Source of the DNA: DASXMT01 sp035569695
GTDB taxonomy: Bacteria > Actinomycetota > Acidimicrobiia > Acidimicrobiales > RAAP-2
Direction: 5' to 3'
Length of the DNA stretch: 18,202 nt
Assembly: GCA_035569695.1 (NCBI GenBank)
Contig: DATMMO010000231.1
Location: forward strand, 1-18,202
In this document: one piece after another, positions 10,966 through 18,202 of the stretch
Layout: every line of letters starts with the position of its first letter
Numbering within the stretch: the first letter of the stretch is position 1
Notes under the pieces: generated by a model
What the model saw: the letters and a program-made list of their open reading frames with translations, nothing else
Told to the model about the DNA's origin: nothing
Databases searched by the model: none
Program-made: the position numbers and the translations under genes

Positions 10966-12606
10966 GTGCTCAGCACCATGCAAGATGGTCCACTACTCGT
11001 CAGTGGGATCCTCCGCCACGGACGGACCGTCTATGGCGAGAGCCAGGTGCTCACGGTCACCGGCCCGGCGGGCGAGCACAACGCGGCGACCTTCGCCCAG
11101 GTGGGCGACCGGACGGACCAGCTGGCCGCCGCCCTCCGCAAGCTGGGCGTCACCGGTGACGATCGGGTCGGCACCTTCTTGTGGAACAACCAGACCCACA
11201 TGGAGGTGTACCTGGCCGTACCGTCCATGGGCGCCGTGCTCCACACCCTGAACGTCCGGCTCTTCCCCGACCAGTTGGCCTACGTGATCAATCACGCCGA
11301 GGACAAGGTGATCATCGTCGACGACATGCTCGTCCCCCTCCTGGCCCGGGTGCGCGACCAGCTGACCACGGTCAAGCACTTCATCGTGGCCGGCGGTGAT
11401 CCCCGTGCTGACTCGCCGCTGGGGGAGACCCACGACTACGAGGAGCTGCTCGGCGCCGAATCTGTCGGGTTCGATTGGCCTGAACTGGACGAACGCGAGG
11501 CCGCGGCCATGTGCTACACCTCGGGCACCACCGGGAACCCCAAGGGCGTGGTCTACAGCCATCGTTCCACGTACCTGCACTCGATGGCGGTGACCTCGGC
11601 ATCGTCGATGGGCATCAAGGAGACGGACCGGGTGCTGACCATCGTGCCGATGTTCCACGCCAACGCCTGGGGTACGCCGTACGCCGCCTTCATGGTCGGG
11701 GCCGACCTGGTCATGCCCCAGCAGTTCCTGCAAGCCGAGCCGCTGGCCGCCATCAATGCCGCCCTCCACCCCACCCTGACGGCAGGGGTGCCCACCATCT
11801 GGAACGATGTGCTGCGCTACTCCGAGACCCATGAGGTCGACATGTCGTCGGTCCGGATGATCGTGGGCGGTGGTGCCGCGGTGCCCCGGCAGATGATCAA
11901 GCAGTTCGAGGAGCGGTTCGGGATCGACATGGTCCAGGGCTGGGGTATGACCGAGACCAGTCCGCTGTGCGCCCTGTCCATCCCACCCCGCAGCGCCACC
12001 CCCGAGGATGAGCTGGATTGGCGCAGCAAGGCAGGTCGGATTGTGCCCGGCGTCGAGATCCGCATCTGCGCCGACGACGGATCGGTCCTGCCCAACGACG
12101 GCACGACCGTGGGGGAGTTCGAGGTCCGGGGCCCCTGGGTTACCGGCTCGTATTACCGCGACCCGAGCGAGGACCGTTTCCACGACGGGTGGCTGCGGAC
12201 CGGCGACGTGGGCTCGCTCGATACCAAGGGCTTCATGCAGATCAGCGATCGCACCAAGGACGTGATCAAGACCGGTGGCGAGTGGATCTCCTCGGTCGAG
12301 CTCGAGAACGAGGTCATGGCCCACCCCGGCGTGTTCGAGGCCGCGGTGATCGGCGTTCCCGATCCCAAGTGGAGCGAACGACCACTGGTCGCCGTGGTCC
12401 GATGCGAGGGATCCGAGGTCACGCCGGACGAGCTGGTCGAGTTCCTCTCCGACCGCGTGCACCGGCTGTGGTTGCCCGAGCGGTGGGCGTTCGTCGACGA
12501 GATCCCCAAGACCAGCGTGGGCAAGTTCGACAAGAAGGTCATCCGGAAACAGCACGCCGACGGCAGGCTCGACGTCATCGAGGTCATCCCCCCATCGCCA
12601 CAGTGA
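10966..12606 (+). CDS. Fatty-acyl-CoA synthetase (FadD-like AMP-forming ligase)
   Basis: The enzyme activates a carboxylic acid, probably a medium- or long-chain fatty acid, to its acyl-CoA via an acyl-adenylate. All ANL-superfamily core motifs are present in the 546 residues: the P-loop YTSGTTGNPKG (184-194), GWGMTE (325-330), GWLRTGDVG in the hinge region, DRTKDVIKTGGEWIS, and PKTSVGKFDKK near the end with the probable catalytic lysine at K520. The GTG at 10966 is chosen because AGGGAGG (10953-10959) lies 6 nt upstream; an ATG at 10978 lacks such a site. The length and the motif spelling fit the fadD group better than acetyl-CoA synthetase (about 650 residues). Chain-length specificity cannot be read from the sequence. 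The next gene overlaps its stop codon. Confidence 0.93.
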   Translation: MLSTMQDGPLLVSGILRHGRTVYGESQVLTVTGPAGEHNAATFAQVGDRTDQLAAALRKLGVTGDDRVGTFLWNNQTHMEVYLAVPSMGAVLHTLNVRLFPDQLAYVINHAEDKVIIVDDMLVPLLARVRDQLTTVKHFIVAGGDPRADSPLGETHDYEELLGAESVGFDWPELDEREAAAMCYTSGTTGNPKGVVYSHRSTYLHSMAVTSASSMGIKETDRVLTIVPMFHANAWGTPYAAFMVGADLVMPQQFLQAEPLAAINAALHPTLTAGVPTIWNDVLRYSETHEVDMSSVRMIVGGGAAVPRQMIKQFEERFGIDMVQGWGMTETSPLCALSIPPRSATPEDELDWRSKAGRIVPGVEIRICADDGSVLPNDGTTVGEFEVRGPWVTGSYYRDPSEDRFHDGWLRTGDVGSLDTKGFMQISDRTKDVIKTGGEWISSVELENEVMAHPGVFEAAVIGVPDPKWSERPLVAVVRCEGSEVTPDELVEFLSDRVHRLWLPERWAFVDEIPKTSVGKFDKKVIRKQHADGRLDVIEVIPPSPQ

Positions 12607-12857
12607 GCGACGATCTGGCCGATGTGGCCGACCGGTTGTCGGCCATCTCGGAATCGCTGGCCGACCTGGCCATTGACCGGCTTCGTCAAGCCTCGGACTC
12701 AGTTCGGGCCGGAGGGGAGCCCGACCCCGTCCTGGTGGCCGAGGAGAAGCGGATCACCAGGGCCCGTCGGGCCGTGGACAAGGCGGCCACGTTGCTCAGC
12801 GGAACGGGCGGAGCGGGTGGTTCCGCCTCGGGCTTCGCCTTCGAGGACGGCCCCTGA
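12603..12857 (+). CDS. Short helical protein of unknown function, coupled to the acyl-CoA synthetase
   Basis: This is an 84-residue protein with start GTG at 12603, overlapping the acyl-CoA synthetase stop in GTGA. The first part (DDLADVADRLSAISESLADL, then AIDRLRQASDSV) is a likely amphipathic helix or short coiled coil with regular Leu/Ile/Ala spacing. A second helix rich in charge, VAEEKRITRARRAVDKAATLL, follows. The tail is flexible and Gly/Ser-rich (GTGGAGGSASG). There is no signal peptide, membrane segment or metal site. I cannot name a family. The overlap suggests co-translation with the ligase, so a role as partner or stabiliser is possible but is inference only. The amino-acid pattern looks like a real protein, unlike the overlapping frames around it. 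Confidence 0.7.
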   Translation: MSDDLADVADRLSAISESLADLAIDRLRQASDSVRAGGEPDPVLVAEEKRITRARRAVDKAATLLSGTGGAGGSASGFAFEDGP

Positions 12858-12873
12858 CCGAGCCGAGCAGGCC

Positions 12874-12920
12874 GAGCGGGCGCCGCTCCGCTCGTCAGGC
12901 CCGACGAGGCCCGACTCGTC
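12874..12920. terminator. Hairpin cluster between convergent genes
   Basis: The 61-bp spacer between converging genes contains GAGCGG-GCG-CCGCTC (12874-12888), a 6-bp stem with a 3-nt loop. It also has CTCGTC (12891-12896), GACGAG (12903-12908) and CTCGTC (12915-12920), in which the central copy can pair with either neighbour. The last copy reaches into the stop codon of the HAD gene. No T-run follows on either strand. A bidirectional terminator is likely from position but not proven. Confidence 0.45.
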
Positions 12921-13731
12921 AATCGTCCCCCAGAACGAAACGGTCGACGGCGTGGGCGAATCCCTCGTCCTCGTTGGACGAGGTGACCCGATCGGCTGAG
13001 GCCTGCACCTCGCTCGAGGCGTTGCCCATGGCGATGCTCAACCCCGACGGGGCGAACATGAGCATGTCGTTGGGCATGTCCCCGATCGTGGCGATCTGGT
13101 CGGTGGGTAGGTCGAACCGGTGGGAGAGGAACGTCACCACACCGCCCTTGTTGGCCTGGGGGTGGGTCACGTCGAGGTAGTAGGGCTGCGAGCTGGCCGC
13201 AGAGACCCGGTCCCCGAACTGGGCGCGCGCCGCCGCTTGGCCGCCCGACACGGCCTCGGGGTCGTCGCTCACCCCGACGATCTTGGCCACATCGGTGGTC
13301 AACTGGTCGTAGCTGTCGACCACGGTGGGTGCGAAGTGCACCGTCTTTGCCTCCCGGTCGACATGGGGACCGTCAGGATCCCGGACGTACCAGTCGGCGC
13401 CCCGGTAGATCCACGTATCGAGCTGGCACGAGCCCAAGAGGTCGAGCATGGGCGCCACCACGGCGACATCGATCTCCTTCTGCTCGATCACCGACAGGTC
13501 CGGGTTCACGATCAGACCCCCGTTGAAGGCCGACACGGGCGTGGACAGGTCCAGGGGCTCGATGAGCATGGACATGCCCCTCGGCGGACGGCCACTGGTG
13601 ATGGCGAAGAGGACGCCGGCATCATGGAGTCGGTGCACGGCGGCGATGGCCCCATCGGTGAGCTCCTTGGCCTGGGTCACCAGGGTCCCGTCGACGTCGG
13701 CCAGCACGAGCCGGATGGGCTTGTCCTTCAC
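12919..13731 (-). CDS. Cof-type HAD-superfamily phosphatase (subclass IIB)
   Basis: This 270-residue hydrolase probably dephosphorylates a sugar phosphate, nucleotide or cofactor. HAD motif I is LVLADVDGTLV, with the nucleophile D12 and general acid D14. Motif II is FAITSGR (Ser). QANKGG carries the motif III lysine, and IGDMPNDMLMF holds the metal-binding aspartates of motif IV. The large cap between motifs II and III is the Cof/IIB type. The GTG at 13731 is chosen because an AGGGAG site lies just upstream and motif I then falls at the expected distance from the N-terminus; a longer reading frame to 13926 runs into the glycosylase gene. It starts 16 nt after the AlkA-like gene, so it is probably the last gene of the run from pgl. 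Its context with fbiC might suggest a flavin- or F420-pathway phosphatase, but Cof proteins are promiscuous and nothing here proves it. Confidence 0.92.
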   Translation of the reverse strand: MKDKPIRLVLADVDGTLVTQAKELTDGAIAAVHRLHDAGVLFAITSGRPPRGMSMLIEPLDLSTPVSAFNGGLIVNPDLSVIEQKEIDVAVVAPMLDLLGSCQLDTWIYRGADWYVRDPDGPHVDREAKTVHFAPTVVDSYDQLTTDVAKIVGVSDDPEAVSGGQAAARAQFGDRVSAASSQPYYLDVTHPQANKGGVVTFLSHRFDLPTDQIATIGDMPNDMLMFAPSGLSIAMGNASSEVQASADRVTSSNEDEGFAHAVDRFVLGDD

Positions 13732-13747
13732 GCCACTCTCCCTTCGA

Positions 13748-14401
13748 TCACTTCGATACGACGACGGCCGGCGCGTTGGCCCCGGCCCTGTCTTCCGCCG
13801 CCCGCCAGCAGTACCAGGCCACCAGGCTTCGATACGGTCGGTAGGGCTCGCCCAGCACCTCGAGCTCCTTGGGTGAGGGTACGTCGGGTAAGCGCCAAGC
13901 GGAGGCAAAGCCCACTCGCACCCCATAGTCTCCGGTGGGCCAGATGTCGAGGCGCCCGAGCGTGGCCAACAGGAACATCTCGGCCGTCCAGCGACCGATG
14001 CCCCGCACCTGGACCAGCTGCTCGATCACCGCCTCGTCGGAGAGGCGCCCGATCCGGTCCAGGTTCACCTCTCCGGTCGCGACCTTCTCGGCCAGGTCCT
14101 CCATGGCCGCGGCCTTGGCTCGGCTCAGCCCACACGACAACAGGAGACCCGGAGGCGCGGCCAGCACGCTGGCCGCAGTGACCGACCCGTCCAGCGCGGC
14201 GACGAACCGTCGGTGAATGGCGGAGGCGGCCTTGCCGGCCAGCTGCTGGTAGAGGATCGATTGGGCCAGGGCGTGGAAGCGCCGGGCCCCAGGGACCCGG
14301 GGCCGGAGGGGTGGCGGACCGTAGCGCTCGATGAGCTCGTGCAGCGTCGGGTCGCGGTCCCCGAGGTCGGCCAGGGCCACCAGGCGCTGCTCGCGGTTCA
14401 A
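13748..14401 (-). CDS. AlkA-like DNA-3-methyladenine glycosylase (HhH-GPD family)
   Basis: The enzyme excises alkylated purines from DNA as the first step of base-excision repair. The protein, about 217 residues, has FHALAQSILYQQLAGKAA (43-60), the usual AlkA-type helix pair. The helix-hairpin-helix LVQVRGIGRWTAEMFLL (129-145) follows, then IWPTGDYGVRVG (153-164), where D158 is the expected catalytic aspartate. There are no iron-sulfur cysteines after it, which argues against EndoIII/MutY. It is shorter than E. coli AlkA (282) because the N-terminal TBP-like domain is missing, as in many bacterial short forms. The start is taken as TTG at 14401. TTG overlaps the stop of the LOG gene (TTGA), and GGAGAGGG lies a few nucleotides upstream. 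A GTG at 14380 is an alternative without a good ribosome-binding site. Confidence 0.9.
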   Translation of the reverse strand: MNREQRLVALADLGDRDPTLHELIERYGPPPLRPRVPGARRFHALAQSILYQQLAGKAASAIHRRFVAALDGSVTAASVLAAPPGLLLSCGLSRAKAAAMEDLAEKVATGEVNLDRIGRLSDEAVIEQLVQVRGIGRWTAEMFLLATLGRLDIWPTGDYGVRVGFASAWRLPDVPSPKELEVLGEPYRPYRSLVAWYCWRAAEDRAGANAPAVVVSK

Positions 14402-15501
14402 GAGCCCTCTCCGGTGAATCGGTTGACGGCGTCGATCAGCTGACGAAGCCGCCCGTAGTGGAACTTGTCGAACCGGAAGGCCAGTCGAGGCTGGTCGAGA
14501 TGGTCGTTCCCCGCCCGTTCGGGGGGAAGGGGCTTGGTGTGACGAATCACTCCGCTGGCCACGATGTCGCCGAACCGCTCGTTGAGCTCGGCCAGCTCGG
14601 TGGAACTGGGGGCGGTCAGCATCCGGATGACCAAGAGATCGCCCACCCAACGGATCGATTGGTAATTCCGGTAGAAGCCGGTCAGCTCCTCGGTGGCCAG
14701 AGCGATGTCGTCGGTGATGACGAACAGGGAACGATCGTCGGGAGAGATCAGCCCTCGGGCCGCCACCGCCCGTTCCAGGAACTGATCCCATTCGTTCCAG
14801 TAGTTGCCTCCGGGAATGTCGAGCAGCACGACGGGAGCGGGGGCGGCCTTACCCGTCTGCAACAGGGTGAGGAGCTCGAAGGCCTCGTCCAGGGTGCCGA
14901 ATCCCCCCGGGAGCACGGCATAGCCGTCGGACTCCTTGATCAACATGAGCTTCCGGGTGAAGAAGTACCGCATCTCCACCAACTTGGGATCCTGGGCGAT
15001 GAAGGTATTGGCTCCCCCCTCGAACGGGAGGCGGATGTTCACGCCGATCGACTGATCGCGGCCCGCCCCCTCCATCCCCGCGGCCATGATGCCCGGTCCC
15101 GCTCCGGTCACCACCATCCAGCCCGTCTGGGCCATGGAGCTGGCCAGCTCCCGGGTGTGGCTGTAGACCGGGTCATGGGGCAACGTCCGGGCCGAGCCGA
15201 ACACGGTCATCTTCTTGACGTCGCGGAAGGGGCGGAAGACCCGGAATGCCTCGGACATCTCGGCCAGCGCGGCATCGGCGATCTTGAGGTCGATGACGTC
15301 GGTGTTCTCGTGGGCCAGTTCCCTGACCGTGGCGACCATGGACCGGTACAGGGCGCGCTGGGCCCTCGAGCTCGACGGACCGCCCAGCTCCACCACCAGT
15401 CGCTCGAAGGCGTCCTCCGCCGGCAGATCGGGGCCACGGCCGGGCGCCCCCGGGTCGATCACCTCATTGGGAGGCGGCAATGGGCCGGGCGGCGTCGGCA
15501 T
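14398..15501 (-). CDS. LOG-family protein (putative nucleotide 5'-monophosphate phosphoribohydrolase)
   Basis: LOG/PpnN-type enzymes hydrolyse the N-glycosidic bond of nucleoside monophosphates, including cytokinin precursors in plants. The 367-residue protein has a Rossmann-like core with MTVFGSAR (98-105), VVTGAGPGIMAAGMEGA (130-146), FFTRKLMLIKESDGYAVLPG with the conserved Arg-Lys pair, and the diagnostic PGGFGTLDE (198-206). About 95 residues precede the core and about 100 follow it, so it is larger than the roughly 190-residue minimal LOG proteins; the extra parts are unassigned. The ATG at 15501 overlaps the end of fbiC by 38 nt. A GTG at 15462 would remove the overlap and 13 Pro-rich residues. 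Neither start has a strong ribosome-binding site. The substrate cannot be read from the sequence. Confidence 0.9.
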   Translation of the reverse strand: MPTPPGPLPPPNEVIDPGAPGRGPDLPAEDAFERLVVELGGPSSSRAQRALYRSMVATVRELAHENTDVIDLKIADAALAEMSEAFRVFRPFRDVKKMTVFGSARTLPHDPVYSHTRELASSMAQTGWMVVTGAGPGIMAAGMEGAGRDQSIGVNIRLPFEGGANTFIAQDPKLVEMRYFFTRKLMLIKESDGYAVLPGGFGTLDEAFELLTLLQTGKAAPAPVVLLDIPGGNYWNEWDQFLERAVAARGLISPDDRSLFVITDDIALATEELTGFYRNYQSIRWVGDLLVIRMLTAPSSTELAELNERFGDIVASGVIRHTKPLPPERAGNDHLDQPRLAFRFDKFHYGRLRQLIDAVNRFTGEGS

Positions 15502-17848
15502 CCCACCCGCGGTGCCCGCCCGGCGGTTGGGGGACCCGACCGTAGAGGGTGGTGCGCTGCACCAGCTCGCGTCCGAGGGGCTCCAGCAGCTCCCGGAAGC
15601 TGTCCACGTCCATCATCTGGCCGTGGCTGGCCCCGGCGGCCCGGGAGATGTTCTCGTCCATCAGGGTGCCGCCCAGATCGTTGACTCCGGCCCCGAGGAG
15701 CTGACGGACGCCCTCGGTGCCCATCTTCACCCAGCTGACCTGGATGTTGTCGATGGCTCCCCGGTAGGCGATCCGGCCCACCGCATGCATGAGGAGGGTC
15801 TCGCGGAACGTGGGTCCGCGCCGCGACCGCTTCTGGAGGTAGATGGGGGTGGCCATGTGGACGAAGGGAAGGGGCACGAATTCGGTGAATCCGCCCGTCT
15901 CGTGCTGGAGGGCCCGGGTGCGCACCATGTGGCGGGCCCAGGACCGGGGGTGCTCCACCGCTCCGAACATGATGGTCACATTGGAGCGGAGGCCGACGCT
16001 GTGAGCGGTGCGGTGGGCGTACAGCCACTCCTCGGTGTTGATCTTGTCCGGGCACAGGATCTTGCGGACCTCGTCGTCGAGGATCTCGGCCGCGGTGCCC
16101 GGCAACGTCTTCAGTCCGGCGTCCCGCAACAGGGTCAGGTACTCGGCCAGGGACACCTCGGATCGGCGTGCTCCCTCGGTCACCTCGAGGGCGGTGAACC
16201 CGTGGATGTGGATGGTGGCCGAAGCCTCCCGGACGGCCTTGATCACCTCGAGGTAGTAGTCACCGTCGAAGTTGGGGTGGATTCCGCCCTGGAGGCAGAC
16301 TTCGGTGGCCCCGCGCTGCTCGGCCTCGGCCACCCGCTCGGTGATGTCGCCGAGCTCGAGCAAGTAGGGCTTGCCCCGGAGGTTGAGCGAGAGCGGACCC
16401 TTGGAGAAGGCGCAGAAGCGGCACTTGAACGTGCACACGTTGGTGTAGTTGATGTTGCGGTTGGCCACGAAGGTGACCTGGTCACCCACGACGTCTCGAC
16501 GCATCGAGTCGGCCACTGCGGCCACGGCCCGCACTTGGGGCCCTCGGGCCGAGAACAGGGTGACGATCTCGTCCTCACCCACCTCCTGGCCCAGGGCCAC
16601 CCCGGCCAGCACGTCGCCCACGGCGCTGCCCGACGTGGGCGACGTGGCCAGCGGCGGGGGGGTGCGGACGGCGCCGGGCACCGACAGGAGCTGGGGCGGC
16701 GGGAACTCGCCCCCCGAGCACCAGGGGTGGTCACGGCCCAGGCCCTCGGCGTCGGCGGCGTCGAGGACGGGGAAGCGCATGGGCTCGGACAGCCAAAGCT
16801 CCGGGTCGTTGGCGAATTCGGGATAGAGGGTCAGGCGGGGGGCGAGCGTGTAGCCCGCCGCCTCGGTGGCGGCCCGGAGGATCTCCAGAGCAGGCCACGC
16901 CCGTTCGGGGTTGACGTGATCGGCGGTGACGGGCGAGACCCCACCCCAATCGTCGATCCCCGAATCGAGCAGGGGGCCGAGGTCGTCCGACAGGTTGGGA
17001 GGAGCCTGGAGATGGATGCCGGCCGGGAGGACCAGCCGGGCCACGGCGATGGTCCAGAGGAACTCATCAGTCGGGCACGGGGGAGCCGAGTGCATCGACG
17101 TGCCCGGCTTGGGCAGGAAGTTCTGGACGATCACCTCTTGGACGTGGCCATGACGGGCGTGGCTGGCGGCGATGGCGGTCAGCGTGGCCAGGCGGTCCGC
17201 CCGGCTCTCGCCGATGCCGACCAGGAGACCGGTGGTGAACGGGATGGCGGCCTCGCCGGCCGCCTCCAAGGTGGCCAGGCGGCGCTCCGGTGTCTTGTCC
17301 GGTGCCGATCGGTGGGCGGCCAGGTCGGGATTGACCGACTCGATCATCATCCCCTGGCTGGCCGACACCTGGCGGAGGGCGGTCAGCTCGGCGATGCCGA
17401 GGGCACCGGCGTTGGCATGGGGGAGCAGCCCTGTCTCTTCGACGACGGCGCGGCAGGCCTGGGTCAGATAGTCCACAGTCGAGGTGAAACCGTGCTCGCT
17501 GAGCCAGGCCCGGGCGGCGGGGTAGCGGTCCTCGGGTCCCTCGCCCAGCGTGAACAGGGCCTCGTGGCAGCCGGCGTCGCGGCCGGCGCGGGCGATGGCC
17601 AGGACCTGGTCGAGTGGGAGGTACGGCGACTCGAGCCGGGCCGGGGCCTTGGCGAAGGTGCAGTACCCGCAGCGGTCCCGGCACAGCATGGTCAGGGGAA
17701 TGAACACCTTGGGGGAGAAGGTGACCCGAGTGCCGTGGCTTTCGGCCCGCCGACGCCTGGCTTCGGCCTGCAGCTCGTCCAGGTTGGCGTCGAGCAACCC
17801 AGCGCCATCGTAGGTTCCCTGGATCGCTGAGCCGGTCGTGTCGGACAT
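15464..17848 (-). CDS. fbiC: FbiC, bifunctional FO synthase (CofG + CofH), coenzyme F420 biosynthesis
   Basis: FbiC makes FO (7,8-didemethyl-8-hydroxy-5-deazariboflavin), the chromophore of F420, from tyrosine and 5-amino-6-ribitylaminouracil. The protein has 794 residues and two radical-SAM halves. In the N-terminal CofG half (about 42-370), CRDRCGYC gives C56, C60 and C63 (CX3CX2C). In the C-terminal CofH half (about 445-780), CTFKCRFC gives C472, C476 and C479. Other shared features include EALFTLGE, IPFTTGLLVGIGE, DDWGGVSPVT, TEVCLQGGIHP, PGTAAEILDDEVR and NDLGGTLM. It is shorter than the mycobacterial protein (856) at the N-terminus and in the linker. The ATG at 17848 is chosen because AAGGTGA lies just upstream; 17893 has no such site. 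It lies 66 nt after pgl and overlaps the LOG gene at its 3' end. Confidence 0.97.
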   Translation of the reverse strand: MSDTTGSAIQGTYDGAGLLDANLDELQAEARRRRAESHGTRVTFSPKVFIPLTMLCRDRCGYCTFAKAPARLESPYLPLDQVLAIARAGRDAGCHEALFTLGEGPEDRYPAARAWLSEHGFTSTVDYLTQACRAVVEETGLLPHANAGALGIAELTALRQVSASQGMMIESVNPDLAAHRSAPDKTPERRLATLEAAGEAAIPFTTGLLVGIGESRADRLATLTAIAASHARHGHVQEVIVQNFLPKPGTSMHSAPPCPTDEFLWTIAVARLVLPAGIHLQAPPNLSDDLGPLLDSGIDDWGGVSPVTADHVNPERAWPALEILRAATEAAGYTLAPRLTLYPEFANDPELWLSEPMRFPVLDAADAEGLGRDHPWCSGGEFPPPQLLSVPGAVRTPPPLATSPTSGSAVGDVLAGVALGQEVGEDEIVTLFSARGPQVRAVAAVADSMRRDVVGDQVTFVANRNINYTNVCTFKCRFCAFSKGPLSLNLRGKPYLLELGDITERVAEAEQRGATEVCLQGGIHPNFDGDYYLEVIKAVREASATIHIHGFTALEVTEGARRSEVSLAEYLTLLRDAGLKTLPGTAAEILDDEVRKILCPDKINTEEWLYAHRTAHSVGLRSNVTIMFGAVEHPRSWARHMVRTRALQHETGGFTEFVPLPFVHMATPIYLQKRSRRGPTFRETLLMHAVGRIAYRGAIDNIQVSWVKMGTEGVRQLLGAGVNDLGGTLMDENISRAAGASHGQMMDVDSFRELLEPLGRELVQRTTLYGRVPQPPGGHRGWDADAARPIAASQ

Positions 17849-17914
17849 TGGCGTCACCTTATCGGAGGGGTTCCGACGGCCGACCGATGTCATCGTGGCT
17901 GGTCGGGAGGATGG

Positions 17915-18202
17915 TCACGCGCCGCTTTGGTCGCCGGCGGCCTCGGGGTCGACCAACCACAGCACCTCGGAGGCCCGGACGCGAGCGGCGGGAAGCGGTT
18001 CACCCTTGCGCACCCGGGCGAAGGCATCGCGCTTGGACGCACCGGCCACGGTGAACACGACCAGGCGGGCCCGGGCGATGGCCGGCAGGGTCAGGGTGAT
18101 GCGCTCATGGGGATTGGTGTCGTTGGGATCGCTGTCGGCCAGCACCAGGACGTCGTCGGGGGCGTCAAGGGCAGCCGAGCCGGGGAAGAGCGAGGCGCAG
18201 TG
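17915..18202 (-). CDS. pgl: 6-Phosphogluconolactonase, partial (C-terminal 95 residues)
   Basis: Pgl hydrolyses 6-phosphogluconolactone to 6-phosphogluconate in the oxidative pentose phosphate pathway. Only the C-terminus is inside the window. It begins HCASLFPGS, which corresponds to the GPDGHxASLFPG signature of the Pgl/DevB family. ITLTLPAIARARLVVFTVAG, SKRDAFARV and LWLVDPEAAG follow, in the usual family order. The rest lies beyond the right edge. The residue visible as Cys after the His is often Thr in relatives, a conservative change. Its stop is 66 nt upstream of the fbiC ATG on the same strand, so co-transcription is possible. Related glucosamine-6-phosphate deaminases share the fold but have a different C-terminus. 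Confidence 0.9.
   Translation of the reverse strand, partial: HCASLFPGSAALDAPDDVLVLADSDPNDTNPHERITLTLPAIARARLVVFTVAGASKRDAFARVRKGEPLPAARVRASEVLWLVDPEAAGDQSGA

Noticed and set aside
10561..10983. Extension of the wall-hydrolase reading frame upstream to 10983.
   Set aside because: The ATG at 10560 has a good ribosome-binding site and is directly followed by the membrane anchor. The upstream translation is Arg/Pro-rich and overlaps the start of the divergent acyl-CoA synthetase.
15215..17830. An 871-codon plus-strand open frame antisense to fbiC.
   Set aside because: Gly/His/Val-rich mirror of FbiC; both radical-SAM cysteine motifs are on the minus strand.

Overview
The window is a piece of a high-GC (roughly two thirds G+C by eye) actinobacterial chromosome. 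The strongest taxonomic clue is a fused two-domain FbiC (CofG+CofH), an arrangement typical of Actinobacteria. I lean towards an Acidimicrobiia-like organism, but that is an impression; the sequence alone does not settle it. Start codons are often GTG or TTG, genes are tightly packed, and almost everything is core metabolism. I see no tRNA, rRNA, CRISPR array, transposase, integrase or phage module.

Layout. (1) 1-2777, minus strand: a thiazole/thiamine operon read thiO > thiS > thiG > thiD, with thiD cut by the left edge. ThiO oxidises glycine, ThiS carries the sulfur, ThiG closes the thiazole ring and ThiD supplies HMP-diphosphate. (2) 2984-9115, plus strand: gltB-gltD, the two subunits of glutamate synthase, divergent from thiO. 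(3) 9210-10560, minus strand: a small dimeric alpha/beta-barrel-type protein and, upstream of it, a membrane-anchored two-domain cell-wall hydrolase (lytic transglycosylase + NlpC/P60). A possible 23-codon microgene lies between them. (4) 10561-10965: a gene-free spacer of about 400 bp. (5) 10966-12857, plus strand: a fatty-acyl-CoA synthetase overlapped by a short uncharacterised gene. (6) 12919-18202, minus strand: a run read pgl (cut by the right edge) > fbiC > LOG-family gene > AlkA-like DNA glycosylase > Cof-type HAD phosphatase, with overlaps or very short gaps after fbiC.

Functionally, the thi and glt blocks are ordinary vitamin and nitrogen metabolism. The right-hand run is more suggestive. 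6-Phosphogluconolactonase sits directly upstream of the F420 chromophore synthase, and F420-dependent glucose-6-phosphate dehydrogenase, where present, makes the substrate of Pgl. This is a link by known biochemistry, not proof of a shared role.

I found no convincing new biological system. The parts least explained by standard annotation are the isolated transglycosylase/NlpC gene with its long leader, the chained microgene below it, the short partner gene of the acyl-CoA synthetase, and a 17-bp tandem duplication at the thiO/thiS junction.
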